From Blautia sp. (GTDB lineage Bacteria; Bacillota; Clostridia; Lachnospirales; Lachnospiraceae), in the NCBI GenBank assembly GCA_017475035.1, contig JAFVGK010000163.1:1-64000 (forward strand): DNA of 64,000 bases. Reading direction: 5' to 3'. The notes under the pieces were generated by a model. That model saw only the letters and a list, made by a program, of their open reading frames with translations, made no database searches and was not told where the DNA came from. Below are positions 42,408 through 50,833 of the stretch, in pieces; within the stretch, counting starts at the first letter, position 1, and every line of letters starts with the position of its first letter. A program made the position numbers and the translations under genes.

Positions 42408-43160
42408 GTGGAGCATAAAGATATATTCAGTAATAGGATCCGGGAATTGGCGGCCCTCTCCTGGCGAAGAGGGATTGCCATTTTCTCGGATTTTCTTGAT
42501 TTGTATGAACAGGATCTGGCCCAGGCGCAGAAACCGGAAAGTCTGGGAGTGACGGTGACCAGATTCGGAGGTTTTTCGTCCGCCGAAAGATGTGTGATGG
42601 GCTTTTCTCCTGACGGACCTGTAAAAGGATCGGATTTCCCTGTTGATTGTATTCAGATATCACCGACATCGGAGAAATTCGCCCAGACCCTTTCCCATCG
42701 GGATTATCTGGGCGCTGTGCTGAATCTGGGCATAGAACGCCAGGTGACCGGTGATATTCTGGTGGAAGACAAGATGGCATATCTGTTCTGCCTTTCCAAG
42801 GTTTCGGATTATATCTGTGAGTATCTGGAGCAGGTCAGTCATACAAAGGTAAAGGCAGTGAAGATTACCTCGCCGGAAAGACTGCCCTCGCCTCGATTCA
42901 GCCAAAAGACCGGCTCTGTTGCATCAGTCAGACTGGACAGTCTTTTAAGCCTTGCGTTTGGACAGTCAAGAAGCTCTCTTGTGGGAGAGATAGAACAGGG
43001 ACAGGTTTTTGTGAATGGAAGACTGATTACTTCCCCGGCCTTTACACCAAAAGAAAATGACCTGATTTCCGTCCGACACAAAGGCAAATTCCGGTTTGAC
43101 GAGATCGGACAGCGGTCAAAAAAAGGACGGATTTACGTCACGATATCAAAATATGAATGA
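42408..43160 (+). CDS. ylmH: YlmH-type S4 RNA-binding protein
   Basis: The 250-residue protein has the YlmH N-terminal domain (CVMGFSPDG, ISPTSEKFAQTLSHRDYLGA, RQVTGDILVEDKMAY) and a C-terminal S4 RNA-binding domain (~174-232, RLDSLLSLAFGQSRSSLVGE and GQVFVNGRLI). In other Bacillota, YlmH-like proteins bind ribosomal RNA and are linked to division. A GTG at 42408 follows CAGGTGAAAAC. It follows sepF at 40 bases. Confidence 0.9.
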   Translation: MEHKDIFSNRIRELAALSWRRGIAIFSDFLDLYEQDLAQAQKPESLGVTVTRFGGFSSAERCVMGFSPDGPVKGSDFPVDCIQISPTSEKFAQTLSHRDYLGAVLNLGIERQVTGDILVEDKMAYLFCLSKVSDYICEYLEQVSHTKVKAVKITSPERLPSPRFSQKTGSVASVRLDSLLSLAFGQSRSSLVGEIEQGQVFVNGRLITSPAFTPKENDLISVRHKGKFRFDEIGQRSKKGRIYVTISKYE

Positions 43161-43219
43161 TTCCGGCGGCAAAAGGCTGTTTACACAGGCTTTTTGACGA
43201 CGCGGTCATAGTTATTATG

Positions 43220-43256
43220 GTAAACGAATAAAATGCCTGCATTCTGATTCGTTTAC
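43220..43256. promoter_or_regulatory. Nested palindrome upstream of aroB
   Basis: GTAAACGAAT (43220-43229) is perfectly mirrored by ATTCGTTTAC (43247-43256), and inside it AATGC is mirrored by GCATT. The 37-base palindrome lies 101 bases before aroB and could be an operator or RNA hairpin. It has no T run, so a terminator is less likely. Confidence 0.55.
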
Positions 43257-43356
43257 TGCGCCGGATGTACGTTGCAAGAGGCATGATTCCGCAGTAAATT
43301 CGTGCGCATACTACAAAAAGGAAAGTAAGTATCAGAGGAGTTTTGAGGGAAATAGC

Positions 43357-44454
43357 ATGCAGCGAATAGAAGTGCGGTCAAAACTACAGGAGGAAGGCTT
43401 CTCCTATCCGATTTACTTTACAAAAGGGTTTTCGGATCTTCTTATTGCACTTAAGGAAACGGGGCTGACAGGACGCAGGTTTTGCGTGGTTACGGATTCA
43501 AATGTCGCTCCGTTGTATCTGAAGGCACTGGAAATGGTTTTAAGTAAAGCCGGTGTGGTGTGCGCGTCTTTTGTTTTAGAAGCGGGAGAAGAGCATAAAA
43601 CACTATCTGCCGTACAACAGCTGTATGAACATCTGATCCGGGAGGGAATGGATCGGAAAGGGATGCTTTGCGCGTTAGGCGGAGGTGTGACCGGTGATCT
43701 GACCGGATTCGCTGCGGCTACCTACTTAAGGGGAATTGATTTCATTCAGATTCCCACGACTTTGCTCGCCCAGGTAGATTCCAGCGTGGGCGGGAAAACA
43801 GGGGTTGATTTTCTGCAATATAAAAATATGGTCGGGGCTTTTCATCAGCCCAGGCTGGTGTACATGAATATGGATACGCTTGCCACTCTTGACGAGGATC
43901 AGTTTTCCTGCGGGATGGGTGAAGTGCTGAAGACCGGTCTGCTCGCCGACGGGGCTTTTTACCGGGATATCTGCGGACAGACGACAGCTGTAAGGAAAAG
44001 AGACCCGGATTTGCTGCAGATGATCATCAGGGGCTGCTGCCATATCAAGGCTGAGATTGTCGAAGAGGATCCGAAAGAACAGGGTAAAAGGGCATTGCTG
44101 AATCTGGGACATACTGTCGGACATGCTGTGGAGAAGCTGAAAGACTTTACATTGCTTCACGGGCAATGCGTCGCGATCGGCCTGGTCGCTGCCGCCAGGA
44201 TTTCCCTGAACCGGGATCTGCTTACCCGGACGGAATTTGATGAGATCCGGTCAGGTCTTGTTTCCTTTGGCCTGCCTGTTAAGGTGGAAGGCCTTACAAG
44301 GGAGGAGATCCTTGCTGCGATGAAGAAAGATAAGAAAAAGGAGAACGGAAGGATCAAATTCATTTTGCCGGACGGGATCGGAAAAGCCATTATGGAAACA
44401 GGTCTCAGCGAGGAAGAGCTGGCTGCCGGGATAGACGAGATCCTGGAAAACTGA
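43357..44454 (+). CDS. aroB: 3-dehydroquinate synthase
   Basis: The 365-residue NAD-dependent enzyme converts DAHP into 3-dehydroquinate, the second step of chorismate synthesis. Family motifs include ALGGGVTGDLTGFAAATYLR, PTTLLAQVDSSVGGKTGVDF and the metal-binding LNLGHTVGHAVEK (two His) with DKKKENGRIKFILP. The ATG at 43357 lies after AGAGGAGTTTTGAGGGA. No other shikimate genes are adjacent; the downstream partner is lspA. Confidence 0.95.
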   Translation: MQRIEVRSKLQEEGFSYPIYFTKGFSDLLIALKETGLTGRRFCVVTDSNVAPLYLKALEMVLSKAGVVCASFVLEAGEEHKTLSAVQQLYEHLIREGMDRKGMLCALGGGVTGDLTGFAAATYLRGIDFIQIPTTLLAQVDSSVGGKTGVDFLQYKNMVGAFHQPRLVYMNMDTLATLDEDQFSCGMGEVLKTGLLADGAFYRDICGQTTAVRKRDPDLLQMIIRGCCHIKAEIVEEDPKEQGKRALLNLGHTVGHAVEKLKDFTLLHGQCVAIGLVAAARISLNRDLLTRTEFDEIRSGLVSFGLPVKVEGLTREEILAAMKKDKKKENGRIKFILPDGIGKAIMETGLSEEELAAGIDEILEN

Positions 44455-44477
44455 ATACCCGGGGGGTTGGCTTTTTC

Positions 44478-44954
44478 ATGAAAACAAATAAACAACATCT
44501 GCTTTTGATCTGTCTTGCCTTATCTGCATTATGCCTGCTTCTGGATCAGTGGTCCAAGCACCTGGCGGCTGCATCTCTGAAGGGGAAACCTCCCATCAGT
44601 CTGATTCCCGGTGTTCTGGAGCTGACTTACGTGGAAAATACGGGCGTTGCTTTCGGCATGCTGCATCGTACCTCGATTTTTCCTTTGATATTGGGAATCA
44701 TCCTGCTTTGCGCGCTTTTGGGTTTTTGTGTGCATCTGAGGAAAATTCTGGACCGGATATCGGTTTGTTTTCTTTCCTTGTTGTTATCCGGCGCTGTGGG
44801 CAATCTCGTGGACCGGATTCGGCTGGGCTTTGTCGTGGACTTTATTTATATAAGGCTCATACGCTTTCCGGTATTCAACATTGCCGATTGCTGTGTTGTG
44901 CTTGGTACCTTCGGACTGGGTTTTTGGCTGTGGACAAAAGGAGATGGAAAATAG
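44478..44954 (+). CDS. lspA: Lipoprotein signal peptidase (SPase II)
   Basis: The 158-residue polytopic protease cleaves prolipoprotein signal peptides at the lipidated cysteine. It has four membrane segments, the DQWSKH entry motif, VENTGVAFGM, and the catalytic region N109-L-V-D-R113, D121 (VVDFIY) and N134-I-A-D137. The dyad is probably D121 and D137 by comparison with the Pseudomonas enzyme. It is 23 bases downstream of aroB and followed by the rluD-type gene. Confidence 0.95.
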   Translation: MKTNKQHLLLICLALSALCLLLDQWSKHLAAASLKGKPPISLIPGVLELTYVENTGVAFGMLHRTSIFPLILGIILLCALLGFCVHLRKILDRISVCFLSLLLSGAVGNLVDRIRLGFVVDFIYIRLIRFPVFNIADCCVVLGTFGLGFWLWTKGDGK

Positions 44955-44981
44955 ACAATAACGTAAATGAGGAATCACGAA

Positions 44982-45902
44982 ATGGATTTTGATGATGAAC
45001 TTCGGTTAATTGTCACGGAAGACCAGAACGGAATGCGTCTGGACCGCTGTCTGGCAGAACTCGATGAAGAACATTCCAGGTCGTTTTTACAGAAGCTGAT
45101 CGAGCAGGGAGAAGTGTATCTCAACGGAAAGAACGTAAAGGCAAAAGACCAGGTAAAAACAGGAGATGAAGTGTATGTCTGTCTGCCGCCTGTAAAAGAA
45201 CTGGTGGCTGAGCCTGAGAATATTCCTCTTGATATCCTTTATGAAGATGAGGATCTGCTGGTTGTGAACAAGGGAAAGGGAATGGTCGTTCATCCGGCGC
45301 CCGGACATCCTTCCGGGACATTGGTAAACGCTGTTTTATTTCACTGCGGGGGACAGCTTTCCGGTATAAACGGGATACTCAGGCCTGGTATTGTACATCG
45401 TATAGACCAGGATACGACCGGCGCGATTGTTGTCTGCAAAAATGATATGTCTCATCATGCCCTTGCCGAACAATTGGCAGTTCATTCCATTACCAGGAGA
45501 TATCATGCCATTGTGCAGGGCGGCTTTGCTTCTGACGAAGGCACCGTGGATAAGCCCATCGGAAGGAATCCGGCAGACCGCAAGAAAATGGCGGTAAATG
45601 AAAAAAACGGACGAAGAGCGGTGACGCATTATCGGGTGCTTCAAAGATTTTCCGGCGCGACATATGTGGAATGCAGTCTGGAGACGGGCAGGACACATCA
45701 GATCCGCGTGCATATGGCAAGTATCGGTCATCCGCTGCTCGGAGACCTGGTATACGGCAGCGGGAAAAATCCCTATCATTTGCAGGGACAGGCGCTGCAC
45801 GCAAAGATACTTGGTTTTATTCACCCAGGAACCGGTAAATACATGGAGTTTGACGCGCCTTTGCCGGATTACTTTGTGGAGCTGCTTGAAAAGCTTGCAT
45901 AG
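44982..45902 (+). CDS. RluD-family pseudouridine synthase
   Basis: The 306-residue protein has an N-terminal S4 domain (~18-65) and a RluA-type catalytic domain with HRIDQDTTG, catalytic D142, and the substrate-binding HQIRVHMASIGHPLLGD. It isomerises specific uridines of rRNA; the lspA-rluD order is conserved in Bacillota (ylyB). The ATG at 44982 is preferred because GAGG lies nine bases upstream; ATG 44967 would add five residues. Confidence 0.92.
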   Translation: MDFDDELRLIVTEDQNGMRLDRCLAELDEEHSRSFLQKLIEQGEVYLNGKNVKAKDQVKTGDEVYVCLPPVKELVAEPENIPLDILYEDEDLLVVNKGKGMVVHPAPGHPSGTLVNAVLFHCGGQLSGINGILRPGIVHRIDQDTTGAIVVCKNDMSHHALAEQLAVHSITRRYHAIVQGGFASDEGTVDKPIGRNPADRKKMAVNEKNGRRAVTHYRVLQRFSGATYVECSLETGRTHQIRVHMASIGHPLLGDLVYGSGKNPYHLQGQALHAKILGFIHPGTGKYMEFDAPLPDYFVELLEKLA

Positions 45903-46089
45903 CAGAGGCGGATTTTGTTCCTGTCGTACCGGATTTTGCACAGAAAGATTCATGATATCGATTTCTGAAAAGGTTATCGATGAAACTTGCGTTTTAAAAG
46001 AAATAAGCGTGACGCCGAAAAACCGCGGATATGTCGGTTTGGGCGGGAAGTTCTTTCAAAGAGAAGAGATCATGGAAGGTGGAAGAAAA

Positions 46090-46743
46090 ATGAGTGAAAC
46101 GACATCTATTATTTCAATCGGCAGAGAATTTGGAAGCGGGGGGCGTCAGATCGGAGAAGAGCTTGCAAAGAAGCTTGGCATAAAATATTATGATAAGGAA
46201 TTGCTGGATCATGCGGCAGAGCACAGCGGGTTGTGCAAAGAGCTTTTCGAAAATCATGATGAAAAACCGACAAACAGTTTTCTGTATTCCCTGGTTATGG
46301 ATTCTTATTCGCTTGGATATTCAGCGGCGGGTTTTACGGAGATGCCGATGAACCATAAAGTATTTCTGGCACAGTTTGAAACCATCCGTCATCTTGCTGA
46401 GGAAGGCCCCTGCGTGATGGTTGGCCGCTGTGCGGACTATGCGCTTGCGGATAACCCAAATCTTTTCAGCGTGTTTATCCATGCTGGTCTTGACAGCAGG
46501 ATAGCCCGTATCTCCGCAAAGTATTTAAAATCACCAAAAGAGAGCCGGGATGCCATCCAGAAAATGGATAAGAGCCGTTCCAGCTATTATAATTACTACA
46601 CGAACAAAAAATGGGGCAGTGCGCAGAGTTATGATCTGTGTATCGATTCCTCGAAACTAGGCATCGACGGGTCGGTAGATACGATCATATGCGCGCTGAA
46701 GATTTTTGAAGAAAAGAAAAATGCCGGAAAAACTGATAAGTGA
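46090..46743 (+). CDS. Cytidylate kinase-like protein
   Basis: The 217-residue protein has a P-loop variant GREFGSGGRQIGEELAKKLG at the N terminus and the motifs MVGRCADYAL and KMDKSRSSYYNYYTNKKWG. It belongs to the cytidylate-kinase-like family that is separate from Cmk proper; the substrate is uncertain. The ATG at 46090 follows GAAGGTGGAAGAA. Its sequence shows no membrane or export signal. Confidence 0.88.
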   Translation: MSETTSIISIGREFGSGGRQIGEELAKKLGIKYYDKELLDHAAEHSGLCKELFENHDEKPTNSFLYSLVMDSYSLGYSAAGFTEMPMNHKVFLAQFETIRHLAEEGPCVMVGRCADYALADNPNLFSVFIHAGLDSRIARISAKYLKSPKESRDAIQKMDKSRSSYYNYYTNKKWGSAQSYDLCIDSSKLGIDGSVDTIICALKIFEEKKNAGKTDK

Positions 46744-46780
46744 GACATAATTCAGGAATGAAAGGATTCCTTTCCGAAAA

Positions 46781-48319
46781 ATGAAATTTTCTTGGAATGA
46801 TGAAAAAAAACACATTACAGTTGGCGTGACGGCATTCCTTGTAATAGCCGCCAGCATGATTTTGTATATCATACTGTTTCATGGCGGAGGCGTAAAACAA
46901 AATCTGAGACATGTGACATCCGTGCTTGCTCCTTTAATCTATGGCCTTGCCATCGCGTTCTTATTGAATCCTATGGTGAGATTTCTGGAAGAACAGGTGG
47001 TTGGCACGGTCTTATTCAAACTCCGGCTGAATCCGGCCAGGAAATGGAAAACACTGATAAGATGGATTTGCGCGGTAGCATCTTTGTTTTTGTTTCTGGT
47101 TGTGATTTTTGCGCTGCTGGCCATGATCGTACCGGAGCTGATCACCAGTATCATGAGCCTGATTACCAATATCCCTGTATACGCCGAAAATATTACAAAA
47201 TTCCTCCAGAAGGAAGTGGAAAGCGGAACCTGGATCAACGAGGACATGGTTGAAACCTTCAACGAGTATTACACGAAGCTCTGGGACTATGTTTCGACGA
47301 ACGTGGTGCCGCAATTCCAGGATATGGTCCGGAATATTACCTCGGGTGTTGTTGATCTTGTTAATTTCTTTAAAAATTTTATAGTCGGTTCCTTAATATC
47401 ACTTTATGTGATGGCGGGAATCGAAAAATACGTCGCGAAGGCAAAACAGCTCGTATATGCGGTGATTCCTTTAAAATGGGCGGATATCCTGATTCGCTCG
47501 GCGAGGTATACGGGTAAAACCTTTGGAGGATTTATCAGCGGAAAGCTGGTGGATTCCATAATTATCGGCGCGATCTGTTATGTCGGCTGTACATTTTTGG
47601 AAATGCCTTATACCTTGCTGGTCAGTGTGGTGATCGGAGCAACCAATGTGATCCCGTTCTTCGGGCCTTTTTTGGGAGCGCTCCCCTGCACTTTGCTGAT
47701 TTTGATTGTTGATCCGATTAAAAGTATTTATTTTGTGATTTTTATTCTGATTCTGCAGCAGTTTGACGGAAACATCCTGGGACCCAAAATACTGGGAGAT
47801 TCAACGGGCTTGTCCAGCCTCATGGTTATTGTGGCAATTATTATCGGGGGCGGATTCTTCGGCTGGTTCGGAATGCTTGTCGGCGTGCCTGCTTTTGCGG
47901 TGGGCTCGACTGCGATTGAGTATCTTATGAAACGGTCTTTGGGAATCAGGAATTATCCGTTGGAGGAAGAAGCTTATTATGAGATTGACAGACTGGATCC
48001 TGTGGATCATAAGCCGATTCCGCTGGATCCTGATACGGCAAGAGGCGTGGAGCCATTGCGGGAGCCTCCGAAACGGAAGTCGCTGTTCAGCAGGGTTTTT
48101 ATGTTCTTCTGGAATATCATTACGGGATTTGTGATCACTACGATCAAGTTTATTTTCGGGCTGATCGTAATGGTATTTAATGATATCCGGGAACGGATCC
48201 ATCAATATAAGAAAAATCATCCAAAAATCAACAAGCCGGGAAAGCTGACACTCAGGCAGCGTCTTGCGGACCGCAGACGACGTATCCGTGAAAAATACAG
48301 CAGGAACAGTGACGAATAG
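46781..48319 (+). CDS. AI-2E family (PerM) membrane protein with a basic C-terminal tail
   Basis: The 512-residue protein has about eight membrane segments and the family motif VVIGATNVIPFFGPFLGALP near residue 285, followed by QQFDGNILGPKILGDSTGLS. Members export small molecules or mediate ion exchange; some are called AI-2 exporters, others sodium/proton antiporters. The C-terminal ~120 residues are unusual for the family: a Pro-rich part, another hydrophobic stretch and a strongly basic tail (KKNHPKINKPGKLTLRQRLA). Confidence 0.88.
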   Translation: MKFSWNDEKKHITVGVTAFLVIAASMILYIILFHGGGVKQNLRHVTSVLAPLIYGLAIAFLLNPMVRFLEEQVVGTVLFKLRLNPARKWKTLIRWICAVASLFLFLVVIFALLAMIVPELITSIMSLITNIPVYAENITKFLQKEVESGTWINEDMVETFNEYYTKLWDYVSTNVVPQFQDMVRNITSGVVDLVNFFKNFIVGSLISLYVMAGIEKYVAKAKQLVYAVIPLKWADILIRSARYTGKTFGGFISGKLVDSIIIGAICYVGCTFLEMPYTLLVSVVIGATNVIPFFGPFLGALPCTLLILIVDPIKSIYFVIFILILQQFDGNILGPKILGDSTGLSSLMVIVAIIIGGGFFGWFGMLVGVPAFAVGSTAIEYLMKRSLGIRNYPLEEEAYYEIDRLDPVDHKPIPLDPDTARGVEPLREPPKRKSLFSRVFMFFWNIITGFVITTIKFIFGLIVMVFNDIRERIHQYKKNHPKINKPGKLTLRQRLADRRRRIREKYSRNSDE

Positions 48320-48366
48320 GGCAGACGATAAGACTGTTCCTGCAGCCTGCCTTCTTCGCAGGCTGC
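48302..48366 (+). terminator. Two hairpins at the end of the AI-2E family gene
   Basis: AGGAACAGT (48302-48310) is mirrored by ACTGTTCCT (48333-48341), and GCAGCCTGC (48342-48350) by GCAGGCTGC (48358-48366). The first overlaps the stop codon. Neither is followed by a T run, so they may protect the 3' end and not terminate. Confidence 0.45.
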
Positions 48367-48463
48367 CACTTACCGACAGGTGCCTGTTTTCTTTGGACTG
48401 CTTTGTGAGATTGTGACAGGCGGCAATCACTTATTCTGCCGTCCAGGGAAAAAACATGGGATA

Positions 48464-48503
48464 AAAACAGGACTGACAGAAAATTGTCAGCCCTGTTTTT
48501 TTT
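48464..48503. terminator. Bidirectional terminator at the recombinase gene end
   Basis: AAAACAGGACTGACA (48464-48478) pairs with TGTCAGCCCTGTTTT (48485-48499) with one mismatch, and T or A runs lie on both sides. The stop codon of the minus-strand recombinase gene is inside the hairpin. Confidence 0.85.
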
Positions 48504-49551
48504 GTTCTCTCAGCCTTACCGCCTGGGCGGCGCTTCTTCGGCGATCTTCCTCCATTGCAGCGTAATGCTTGCGGGTTGTATTGACATCCTTATGCCCGAG
48601 GACATCGGCAACCAGATAGATGTCCCCGGTCTCCTGATAGAGGGCGGTTCCGTAAGTACTGCGGAGCTTGTGGGGAGTGATTTTTTTTGACGTGGTTATT
48701 TCAGAGGCATATTTTTTAACCAGATTTTCAACAGCCTGTACTCCGATGCGCTTGCGCTGGGTAGAATAGAACAGTGCATGCTCATGGCCCGCAAGAGGCG
48801 TAATGCCTTTTCGGACTTCCAGATAATCTCTGAGAGCTTTTTCAACTTCCTCGCCAAAATACACCGTCATCTGGTTTCCGCCCTTTCGGGTGACAGTGAT
48901 TCCGTTATTGCGGAAATCCACATCCTCAACATCCAGGCCGACACATTCGGAGACACGGATGCCGGTACCCAACAACAGGGTAATCAACGCAAGATCCCTC
49001 TCCCTCGTTTTTTCATAATAACGCTTCTTCTGTCCGGTGAGCGCATCTCCCGCATGCTCGATGTAATCCAGCAGCATTGCCACTTCTCCGGCGTCAAGCC
49101 GGATAATGGTTTTATCATGAATCTTTGGAACATCGATCAGAACGGAGGGATTTGTTCTGATGAGCTCATGTCTGTAGTAATAAGCATAAAAACTGCGCAG
49201 AGAGCATATCTTCCTTTTTAATCCCCGCTCTTCGTTGGTCTGCAGTTCCCCTTTATGATAATAGGCCTTTAAATACTCCTCATATTCTTCCAGATCGACG
49301 GCCTGAACCTCGTCCAGATTCTCGATGCTGATTTCTTTCAGGGTTTTTTCTTTCAGTGAAGGAAGGCAGGTAAGCAAAAAGGTAAAAAACACCCGCAGGT
49401 CATAGGCGTAGGAGATGCGTGTTTTCGCAGAGGTATTCGGATCAATGGCCCGGAAAAAATCCCGGCAGAAATCCGGGAGTGTATCCAGAACTTCACGAAG
49501 CTGGAAGGTATACTCCACCTTCATCTGGTCATGATAGGTGACTCGATTCAT
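48487..49551 (-). CDS. Tyrosine recombinase, XerS-like
   Basis: The 354-residue protein has a SAM-like core-binding N-terminal half and a catalytic half with R199 (TGIRVSE), K223 (KGG), H294-x-x-R297, H320 (LGHK) and nucleophile Y330 (HYAAM). The size and long N terminus match XerS-type single recombinases that resolve chromosome dimers. No phage or transposon genes are adjacent, which argues against an integrase role. Its target site is not visible in the window. Confidence 0.88.
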   Translation of the reverse strand: MNRVTYHDQMKVEYTFQLREVLDTLPDFCRDFFRAIDPNTSAKTRISYAYDLRVFFTFLLTCLPSLKEKTLKEISIENLDEVQAVDLEEYEEYLKAYYHKGELQTNEERGLKRKICSLRSFYAYYYRHELIRTNPSVLIDVPKIHDKTIIRLDAGEVAMLLDYIEHAGDALTGQKKRYYEKTRERDLALITLLLGTGIRVSECVGLDVEDVDFRNNGITVTRKGGNQMTVYFGEEVEKALRDYLEVRKGITPLAGHEHALFYSTQRKRIGVQAVENLVKKYASEITTSKKITPHKLRSTYGTALYQETGDIYLVADVLGHKDVNTTRKHYAAMEEDRRRSAAQAVRLREQKKQG

Positions 49552-49605
49552 ATTTTCTCATCCTCAGTTTCGATCCTGACAGCAGGCAAAGGCGCGGCGG
49601 CATAA

Positions 49606-50010
49606 TTATAATGTCTCAAAGCCTTTAGCGGCCAGGCAGGCCTCTACCTCGTAGATATCCGCGGTATGGACAATCATGATCGGCATGCCGCTGTCACGGT
49701 TAAAAGAAAGATAAAGGTAATCCGCGTTGATGTTGCTGTCAAGCATAGCCTGAAGAAGCTTGTTGAGATTTCCTACCTCATCTTTGACTTCGATGCCCAG
49801 GACATCTGTCTGCTTGCAGATATATCCGGCCTTCTGCAAAGCCTTGATGGCCCCATCCGTGTCGGAAACAACCATTCTGATAATCCCGTATTCGGCGCTG
49901 TCATTCGTTACGGATCCAAGGATATTGATTTTCTCTGCGGCAAGTACGCTGGTGATTGTGTAAAAGGTTCCTTTTTTATTTTCGGCAAAAATAGAGATTT
50001 GCTTTAACAT
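49606..50010 (-). CDS. Tandem ACT-domain protein
   Basis: The 134-residue protein consists of two ACT domains (~1-66: LKQISIFAENKKGTFYTITS; ~70-134: VLGIEVKDEVGNLNKLLQAM). ACT domains bind amino acids, so a ligand-sensing role is likely; the enzyme partner is unknown. Translation starts at ATG 50010, after a GGGAGGAGG from the leader repeat at 50022-50126. The recombinase gene is downstream and may be co-transcribed. Confidence 0.88.
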   Translation of the reverse strand: MLKQISIFAENKKGTFYTITSVLAAEKINILGSVTNDSAEYGIIRMVVSDTDGAIKALQKAGYICKQTDVLGIEVKDEVGNLNKLLQAMLDSNINADYLYLSFNRDSGMPIMIVHTADIYEVEACLAAKGFETL

Positions 50011-50021
50011 CGAAGTTTAAT

Positions 50022-50126
50022 TCCTCCTCCCAAAAACGAAGTTTTGTACGTTGACTCAATGATAACGGATGACTATTTTGCAGCCACGCCTTCAAAAAAC
50101 GCAGCAGTGAGAAAAATATGTCTCCT
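50022..50126 (-). repeat. Full leader repeat in front of the ACT gene
   Basis: On the minus strand, GGAGACATATTTTTCTCACT, a GCTGCG...TGGCTGC stem, AAAATAGTCATCCGTTATCA, TTGAGTCAACGTACAAAACT and TCGTTTTTGGGAGGAGG occur in this order, then the ATG of the ACT gene 11 bases on. This is one of the best-preserved copies with both hairpins. Confidence 0.9.
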
Positions 50127-50189
50127 CATAAAAAGATAAAAAGCAAATTATAAATTGATATACCGTTCAGATGACGATTTTGCTGCTGT

Positions 50190-50286
50190 TATACTCGTGA
50201 ACGCATTTAACTGCCGCTTTCGGATTGAAAAGGGAGCGCGTTCACTTGTTATACGTTGAGCAGATCGGAAGGCATTTCCGTTACCG
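50190..50286 (-). repeat. GTTCAC-family repeat, copy 2
   Basis: The reverse complement of 2263-2358, with about four mismatches. The remaining gap up to the tRNA (50287-50397) has no gene. Confidence 0.85.
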
Positions 50287-50397
50287 GGTATAAGTAACGG
50301 AGTTTATTATAGCACAATTGAGCGGGTAAGAGAAAGAGCAGAAAAAGAAAAAAAATACTTGCATTCCCCAAAAAGATGTGGTAAACTGTCTTGCGTT

Positions 50398-50470
50398 GGG
50401 GCATTAGCGCAGCTGGGAGCGCGCCACACTGGCAGTGTGGAGGCCGTGGGTTCGAGTCCCATATGCTCCA
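50398..50470 (+). tRNA. tRNA-Ala(GGC)
   Basis: The 73-base cloverleaf has acceptor GGGGCAT/ATGCTCC with one G-U, D arm GCGC/GCGC, anticodon stem CCACA/TGTGG with loop CTGGCAG (GGC anticodon at 50431-50433), T arm GTGGG/CCCAT with TTCGAGT, and discriminator A. The 3' CCA is not encoded and would be added by the nucleotidyltransferase. Confidence 0.95.
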
Positions 50471-50475
50471 CTGAC

Positions 50476-50520
50476 AAGGTCATGTTTGAACCATACCGGT
50501 TCGAATATGACCTTTTTTTT
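50476..50520 (+). terminator. Terminator of the tRNA-Ala gene
   Basis: AAGGTCAT and TTGAACC pair with GGTTCGA and ATGACCTT across a short loop, followed by eight T. It begins five bases after the tRNA. Confidence 0.85.
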
Positions 50521-50605
50521 ATGGCGAGGGCGACGAAATGGATCTTGTCACCTGAAGGTGACCGGTACCCGCATTCCCGCTCTTCTCCGCAGTTTTCATA
50601 ACCGG

Positions 50606-50765
50606 CTCGGCTCATCATATCCTTAGCAGGCGGACGGATCGATGTCACAATGAGCGATGCATTTAGAAAAATAACAGACTCCCACGGGAGATGGCTCGGC
50701 AGTTATTTTTCTGCAGAGCGAATGTGACATCGATGCCGGGAGCCGGTGCAGGCCCATAAGCCGAG
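50606..50765 (+). repeat. MITE-like nested palindrome, CTCGGCT family, copy 3
   Basis: CTCGGCTCATCATATCCTTA starts the copy and the AAGCCGAG end closes it. The arms GATCGATGTCACAATGAGCG and GAGCGAATGTGACATCGATG are conserved; the centre is short. It lies between the tRNA terminator and the terminator of the lacI-type gene. Confidence 0.85.
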
Positions 50766-50786
50766 AGTCAAGCTTAATCTCAATAA

Positions 50787-50818
50787 AAAAAGCCCGCCGG
50801 CTATAAAAACCAGCGGGC
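50787..50818 (-). terminator. Terminator of the LacI-type regulator gene
   Basis: On the minus strand, GCCCGCTGG (50818-50810) pairs with CCGGCGGGC (50800-50792) with one G-U, and is followed by seven T. Confidence 0.88.
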
Positions 50819-50833
50819 ATCATAATTAATTCC

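Noticed and set aside
48487-49551. Prophage or integrative element marked by the recombinase
   Set aside because: No phage, plasmid or transfer genes are adjacent and no att-like duplication at the tRNA was found. The protein is XerS-like in length.
50398-50520. tRNA-Ala as an integration site
   Set aside because: The 3' end of the tRNA is followed by its own terminator and no partial repeat of the tRNA end was seen downstream.
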